Assembly (NCBI GenBank): GCA_007121015.1
Contig: SKMN01000059.1
Location: forward strand, 1-59,251
Reading direction: 5' to 3'
Length of the DNA stretch: 59,251 bases
Origin: Coriobacteriia bacterium
GTDB taxonomy: Bacteria > Actinomycetota > Coriobacteriia > Anaerosomatales > SLCP01
The notes under the pieces are model-generated. The model ran no database searches. It was not told where the DNA came from and worked only from the letters and a program-made list of their open reading frames with translations. A program made the translations under genes and the position numbers. This document shows positions 55,114 to 59,251 of this stretch, one piece after another (within the stretch, counting starts at the first letter, position 1; every line of letters starts with the position of its first letter).

Positions 55114-57492
55114 ATGTCTCAGCAAAGCGACGTTCGTGCCATACCCGAGGTCCTGCCGCTTATCCCATTGAGAGACCTCATCCTCTTTCCGAACCTCGTC
55201 GTCCCGCTGTTCGTCGGTCGGGAGCGCTCGATGCACGCGCTCGAGGAGGCGATGCGCGAGGGCCACCTTGTCGCGCTCGTCACGCAGAAGGAAGCCGAGA
55301 CCGGCGACCCGGGGCCTGAGGACATCTACGAGATCGGGTGCGTCGCATCGATTCTGCAGGAGCTGAAGCTTCCGGACGGCACGGCGAAGGCGCTCGTCGA
55401 AGGACAGCAACGGATCCGCGTCGTCGAGTACGTGCAGACCGAACCCTACTTCCTCGTCCGTATCGAGCTGATCGAGGATGAGCCGCACGCCGACTTCGAG
55501 ACGAAGGCGCTCATGCGTGCGGTGGTCAACGACTTCGAGCGCGCGTCTGACCTCGGTAAGCCGATTCCGCAAGAGGTGCTCATGGCGGCGACGGCTATCG
55601 AGGAGCCCGGTCGCCTCGCCGACTTCATCGTCTTCCACCTCAACCTCAAGGTCGATGAGAAGCAGCAGATCCTGGAGGCTGTCGACGCTCGCGTCCGGCT
55701 CGAGACGGCGACGGCGTTCCTCAAGAAAGAACTCGAGATCCTCGAACTGGGCTCCAAGATCCAAGACCGCGTGAAGGAGTCGATGACGAAGACGCAACGG
55801 GAGTACTTCCTCCGTGAGCAACTCAAGGCGATCCAGCAGGAACTCGGCCACCTCGACGAAGTACAGGCCGAGGTCGACGAGTACCGGGAGAAGATAGACG
55901 AGGCGCAGATGCCCGAGGAGGTCGAGGCAAAGGCGCTCAAGGAGCTCGGCCGGCTGGAGAAGATGCCGCCCGCTGCGGCCGAGACGAGCGTCATCCGCAC
56001 ATACCTCGATTGGCTCATCGGCCTGCCATGGACGAAGGAATCCGAGGAGAAGCTCGATCTCATCGAGGCGCAGGAGGTCCTCGACGCGGACCACTACGGT
56101 CTCGAGAAGGTCAAGGAGCGCGTGCTCGAGTATCTCGCGGTGCACAAGCTGACCGATCACATGCGGGGGCCGATCCTGTGTTTCGTCGGTCCGCCAGGCG
56201 TGGGGAAGACGTCCATCGGCAAGTCGATAGCGCGATCGCTCGGGCGCGAGTTCATCCGCATGTCGCTCGGTGGAGTGCGCGACGAAGCCGAGATCCGCGG
56301 TCATCGCCGTACGTACGTTGGCGCTCTGCCGGGGCGGATCATCCAGTCGATCAACCAGGTCGGCACCAGCAACCCCGTGTTCATGATGGACGAGGTCGAC
56401 AAGGTCGGTATGGACTTCCGGGGAGATCCGACCTCCGCCCTCCTCGAGGTGCTCGATCCCGAGCAGAACTTCGCGTTCCAGGACCACTACCTCGAGGCGC
56501 CGTTCGACCTGTCGAACGTCATGTTCATCACCACGGCTAACCTACTCGATCCGATCCCTCCCGCCCTGCGCGACCGCATGGAGGTCATCCACTTCCCGGG
56601 CTACACGGAGGATGAGAAGCTCCACATCGCCGAGAAGTACCTCGTGCCCAAGCAGATCAGGGAGCACGGTCTCACCCCGGGCAAACTCGAGTTCACCGAA
56701 GGAGCCCTCCGGGAGATAGTGCGGCGCTACACGCGTGAAGCGGGCGTGCGCAACCTCGAGCGCACCGTGGCGATGGTCTGTCGCCAGGCCGCCCGCAAGG
56801 TGGTCGAAGGCAAGAAGACCAAGACGCGTGTGACCGAACGCACGCTCCACAAGTACCTGGGCCCGCCCAAGTTCTCATACGGACTGGCGGAGGAGAAGGA
56901 CGAGGTCGGGGCCGCCACGGGACTCGTGTGGACGGAGGTCGGCGGCGATGTCATCACGATCGAGTCCACTACGATGCCGGGCAAAGGCCACCTCACGCTC
57001 ACCGGGCATCTCGGCGACGTGATGAGGGAGTCGGCGCAGGCGGCCGTTTCCTACATCCGGACACGGACAGAGCAGCTCGACATACCGACCGACTTCGCCG
57101 AGAAGCTGGACATGCATATCCACGTCCCCGCGGCGGCGATCCCCAAGGATGGGCCGTCAGCAGGGATCACGATGGCGACGTCACTCGCGTCGGTGTTGAC
57201 GAAGTGTCCGGTTCGTCGCGATATCGCGATGACAGGCGAGATCACGCTCCGGGGAAGGGTGCTTCCGATCGGCGGTCTGAAAGAGAAGCTGCTTGCCGCA
57301 CACCGTGCCGGCGTCACGACCGTGTTGATCCCGAAGGAGAACGAGCGCGATCTCGAACTCGTCCCACAACACGTACGTGATGACCTCTCGATCATCCCGG
57401 TTGCCAACATGGATGAAGTGCTCAAACAGGCCCTCGTTCGCGAGTGCGGATTCCATTCGAGGGGCCGCAAGCGCCGATCGAAGAGCTCGTGA
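55114..57492 (+). CDS. lon: ATP-dependent protease La (Lon)
   Basis: The 792-residue protease has the Lon N-terminal domain (about 10-205, [14 protein letters not shown]), a coiled region, an AAA+ domain with Walker A GPPGVGKT (359-366) and Walker B FMMDEVDK, and the serine-lysine dyad domain with Ser682 (KDGPSAG) and Lys725 (GGLKEK). It degrades damaged and regulatory proteins. ATG 55114 follows GAAAGGAA; a longer frame overlaps the divergent DUF6049-like gene and was rejected. HspR (HAIR) or ClgR boxes, common for actinobacterial lon, were looked for and not seen. Confidence 0.97.
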   Translation: MSQQSDVRAIPEVLPLIPLRDLILFPNLVVPLFVGRERSMHALEEAMREGHLVALVTQKEAETGDPGPEDIYEIGCVASILQELKLPDGTAKALVEGQQRIRVVEYVQTEPYFLVRIELIEDEPHADFETKALMRAVVNDFERASDLGKPIPQEVLMAATAIEEPGRLADFIVFHLNLKVDEKQQILEAVDARVRLETATAFLKKELEILELGSKIQDRVKESMTKTQREYFLREQLKAIQQELGHLDEVQAEVDEYREKIDEAQMPEEVEAKALKELGRLEKMPPAAAETSVIRTYLDWLIGLPWTKESEEKLDLIEAQEVLDADHYGLEKVKERVLEYLAVHKLTDHMRGPILCFVGPPGVGKTSIGKSIARSLGREFIRMSLGGVRDEAEIRGHRRTYVGALPGRIIQSINQVGTSNPVFMMDEVDKVGMDFRGDPTSALLEVLDPEQNFAFQDHYLEAPFDLSNVMFITTANLLDPIPPALRDRMEVIHFPGYTEDEKLHIAEKYLVPKQIREHGLTPGKLEFTEGALREIVRRYTREAGVRNLERTVAMVCRQAARKVVEGKKTKTRVTERTLHKYLGPPKFSYGLAEEKDEVGAATGLVWTEVGGDVITIESTTMPGKGHLTLTGHLGDVMRESAQAAVSYIRTRTEQLDIPTDFAEKLDMHIHVPAAAIPKDGPSAGITMATSLASVLTKCPVRRDIAMTGEITLRGRVLPIGGLKEKLLAAHRAGVTTVLIPKENERDLELVPQHVRDDLSIIPVANMDEVLKQALVRECGFHSRGRKRRSKSS

Positions 57493-57495
57493 CCC

Positions 57496-57511
57496 ACAAC
57501 ACTTAAGTTGT
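57496..57511 (+). terminator. Weak hairpin after lon
   Basis: ACAAC, a six-base loop and GTTGT form a 5-bp stem four bases after the lon stop, followed by a mildly T/C-rich run. Confidence 0.35.
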
Positions 57512-57574
57512 ACTCCTCCCTTGTTCATACCGATGGATGATGCACGCTCATCTCGGATTCGTTCCTGCTCCGGG

Positions 57575-57580
57575 TATACG
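57575..57580 (+). promoter_or_regulatory. Putative -10 element for the surface-protein leader
   Basis: TATACG preceded by G forms GTATAC. No -35 box is convincing at 17 bases. A transcript from here would carry the structured leader and terminator before the ATG at 57808. Confidence 0.3.
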
Positions 57581-57717
57581 CTGTACCAGGTAGCTGGAGC
57601 AGGACACCTTTGACAACCCTTCTTCGTGCTGGCCCGCGTTTGTCGGGTCGAGCGGGAGGCGACGATCCATCACCGATCTCGTGTCGGTCACCAAGCAGGT
57701 GATGGGGAGCCAGTGGT

Positions 57718-57757
57718 GAGACCGGCCCGTGACATGCGAGCCGGTCTCTACGTTTTC
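57718..57757 (+). terminator. Intrinsic terminator inside the surface-protein leader (possible attenuator)
   Basis: GAGACCGGC (57718-57726) and GCCGGTCTC (57740-57748) form a perfect 9-bp stem, followed by tacgttttct, a real T-run. It lies about 50 bases before the start codon and downstream of other stems, which is the geometry of an attenuator or riboswitch expression platform. Confidence 0.6.
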
Positions 57758-57807
57758 TCGGGACCGGGTGTGGGGGGACGCTCGGAGGTGCCACCGAGGA
57801 AGAGGGG

Positions 57808-59251
57808 ATGGCAATCATGTCTCGTATGGTGCGCAGCGACTCGCTGCTCTCCCGGGTGTTCACGACGTATCTCGTCGTCGTGATCGCGGTGATGTTCACG
57901 GGCATCGGAACTTCGGTGCCCGTTTCTTATGCCGAGGAGGTGGCGACACCACTCGAGGCGTCCGCTGATGCCACCGGATCGGCTGAGGCGCCGATCGCCG
58001 GCGATGAGGGCTCAGACGGCATCGCAGGTGAGGCAGAGGGCCAGACGGACAGTGACGGCGGGGGCGTCGAAGGCGATTCCTCAAGCCCCGGTGACGACGG
58101 CGTCTCAGGGACAACGGATGGGCCTCGAGTCGCCTCGACCTCGACGGCGACCGGAGATGGTGAGACCGCGGGCACCTTGACGATCACGAGCACCAGCCAG
58201 ACGAGTGGCCGGGGTGTGACTCCGACCCTCATCGAAGGCAATCCGACGTGCGGCAGTATCTCCCCATCGGAGGGATACACGGAGTTCAAGATCGACGAAG
58301 CGCCCAAGAACGGCGTGTATGCGGTGGATGGTGGCGGCACAGTGACCATCTCTAACGCGTCGAGCACGTCGTTCGATTGGTCTGTGACCGGGATCATCGT
58401 CTACAAAGTGGTCGCCAAAGGTGGCCCTGACGCTAACCTGTACGACTACGTGCCTCTCGGAGGGGCGACGTGGGACACCGGCCTGCAGGCTCCGATCAAC
58501 CCGCAGAACAACAATCCGTATGGGCTCAGCCATGTGAGCTTCTGCTTCAAGCCTGCGCCGAAGACCGTCACCAAAACGTTCGCCCTCACCTACAACGGTG
58601 CCCCTGCGGGGACGACCTTCTTCGCCCGGTTCTGGCTGAGTGGCAGCACAGACCCGCATTCCGATGTCACGCTCCAGCCTGATGGCGGCGTGTACTCCGG
58701 AGCAGTCGTCCTACCCAAGGACTCGACCATCACTCGCGTCGACTGGTATGCGACGTACGGCGGTGCGGACATACTGCTCGGCACAGAGACGATGTTCGAA
58801 ACGCTGAGCGCGGACAAGACGAATTCCTTCACGTATTCGGCGTCTCTCTCGGGCAAGAAGTTCCACGACCTCAACGAGAACGGGATCAAGGATCCGGGCG
58901 AGCCCGGCTTGAGCGGCTGGCGGATCAAGCTGTACCGCAACGGAGTGCTCTATGCGGAGACCGATACGGTCGCCGATGGCTCGTATGCGTTCACCAATCC
59001 GCTTCCTGGAAGCTACACGCTGACCGAGGTCCTGCAGCCGGGTTGGTTCCAGACCGCGGCTCCCGGTGGCGTGACCGTGTCTAACGGCATGCACACGGGC
59101 GGCCTGTACTTCGGCAACGCGATGAACAACCCCGAGCTCACGCTCGTCAAGTCCGCCACGCCGCAGACCTACGACGCGGTCGGCGACACCATCACCTACA
59201 CCTACACGCTCACCAACTCTGGCAACGTCACCCTCGACGGTCCCTTCACCG
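57808..59251 (+). CDS. Secreted surface protein with SdrD B-like and DUF7507-like repeats (partial)
   Basis: The frame is open to the window edge, at least 481 codons. It begins with a signal peptide (hydrophobic at about 12-33, ending VSYA-EE), then an acidic Gly/Ser/Asp/Glu/Thr-rich stretch (about 38-130). A first beta-rich region (about 130-350) is followed by an SdrD B/Cna-B-type domain (about 350-430, [20 protein letters not shown] and [13 protein letters not shown]). The last visible part starts a DUF7507-type repeat ([18 protein letters not shown], then TYTLTNSGN). Such proteins are wall- or membrane-anchored adhesins. ATG 57808 has AGGAAGAGGGG upstream; ATG 57817 is an alternative. 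The C-terminus and anchor lie outside the window. Confidence 0.87.
   Translation, partial: MAIMSRMVRSDSLLSRVFTTYLVVVIAVMFTGIGTSVPVSYAEEVATPLEASADATGSAEAPIAGDEGSDGIAGEAEGQTDSDGGGVEGDSSSPGDDGVSGTTDGPRVASTSTATGDGETAGTLTITSTSQTSGRGVTPTLIEGNPTCGSISPSEGYTEFKIDEAPKNGVYAVDGGGTVTISNASSTSFDWSVTGIIVYKVVAKGGPDANLYDYVPLGGATWDTGLQAPINPQNNNPYGLSHVSFCFKPAPKTVTKTFALTYNGAPAGTTFFARFWLSGSTDPHSDVTLQPDGGVYSGAVVLPKDSTITRVDWYATYGGADILLGTETMFETLSADKTNSFTYSASLSGKKFHDLNENGIKDPGEPGLSGWRIKLYRNGVLYAETDTVADGSYAFTNPLPGSYTLTEVLQPGWFQTAAPGGVTVSNGMHTGGLYFGNAMNNPELTLVKSATPQTYDAVGDTITYTYTLTNSGNVTLDGPFT

Larger units (their letters stand above)
57493..57807. other. Gap and structured leader before the surface-protein gene
   Basis: The 315 bases hold a weak lon terminator (57496-57511), a possible -10 GTATAC/TATACG (57574-57580) and then a leader of roughly 220 bases. 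The leader folds into CCCGC/GCGGG and CATCACC/GGTGATG (57667-57673 with 57697-57703 approximately) stems, the second enclosing a CCGA/TCGG hairpin. A strong terminator with a T-run follows (57718-57757). No known riboswitch core (c-di-GMP, T-box, SAM, cobalamin) was recognised. Confidence 0.5.

Noticed and set aside
57590-57760. c-di-GMP (GEMM) riboswitch before the surface protein
   Set aside because: The conserved GGGCAAACC and GGACGCAAAGCC-type segments are absent; only generic stems and a terminator are seen.
1-59251. CRISPR array, insertion sequence, tRNA or rRNA
   Set aside because: No direct-repeat array, transposase, cloverleaf or rRNA sequence was recognised on reading both strands.

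Overview
The window is high-GC DNA from a bacterium, most likely an anaerobic or microaerophilic actinobacterium of the Coriobacteriia type. The taxon is inferred from gene content, because no 16S gene is present. Supporting content: an aspartokinase with an internal beta-subunit start as in actinobacteria, a DUF6049-like secreted protein close to trxB-trxA (an arrangement known near the origin of actinobacterial chromosomes), PorCDAB pyruvate:ferredoxin oxidoreductase, hybrid cluster protein, hypFCDE and an H-cluster (HsfB-like) protein. Genes are dense, often overlap by 1-4 bases, and have clear Shine-Dalgarno sequences. I see no insertion sequence, prophage, CRISPR array, rRNA or tRNA. The only RNA gene recognised is the SRP RNA upstream of dnaX.

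Layout. 1-3.9 kb: a long structured leader and an RlpA-like protein, two small membrane proteins, a stand-alone cyanophycin-synthetase N-terminal-type domain, and an unknown anchored coiled-coil protein. 3.9-7.8 kb: a nitrosative-stress island, with a Crp/Fnr regulator divergent from ygbA, a ferredoxin, hcp and a tiny c-type-haem protein; a TTGAC-N4-GTCAA box lies in the divergent promoter. 7.9-13.7 kb: a membrane M28 peptidase, a CcsA-like cytochrome c assembly pair on the minus strand, a diguanylate cyclase, a DUF1461/Lit-like protein and a 48-residue zinc ribbon. 13.7-18.3 kb: two TrkA proteins, SRP RNA, dnaX-ybaB-recR. 18.5-21.6 kb: porCDAB. 21.6-25.1 kb: a PstS-like lipoprotein and an HD-GYP receptor. 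25.1-29.7 kb: lysC-asd, then an OmpR/EnvZ-type two-component pair. 29.7-33.9 kb: queT, an H-cluster/GGDEF fusion, a radical SAM enzyme (AmrS) and a DsbA-like protein. 34-36.8 kb: glycosyltransferase, TauE/SafE permease, tandem GNAT. 36.8-42.4 kb: a LytS/LytTR pair, phosphodiesterase, universal stress protein, DUF485 and an ActP-like acetate symporter. 42.5-49.7 kb (minus): a PGI-like isomerase, hypFCDE and a zinc-ribbon/HEPN-like protein. 49.8-55 kb (minus): a small protein, trxA, trxB, a PIN-TM-TPR fusion, a pilin-like small protein and the DUF6049-like protein. 55.1-57.5 kb: lon. 57.8 kb to the end: the N-terminal part of a large secreted surface protein behind a leader with a strong terminator hairpin.

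How it works together. The metabolic genes point to ferredoxin-based anaerobic metabolism (Por, Hcp, hydrogenase maturation, acetate uptake). Three c-di-GMP proteins (two cyclases, one HD-GYP phosphodiesterase) have three different sensory inputs. The least ordinary item is the H-cluster/GGDEF fusion at 30.4-32.2 kb, which could link H2 or redox state to c-di-GMP. Next are the Hcp island with its unusual haem protein, the PIN-TM-TPR protein and the zinc-ribbon/HEPN protein. Functions are inferred from motifs and context only; no database search was run.
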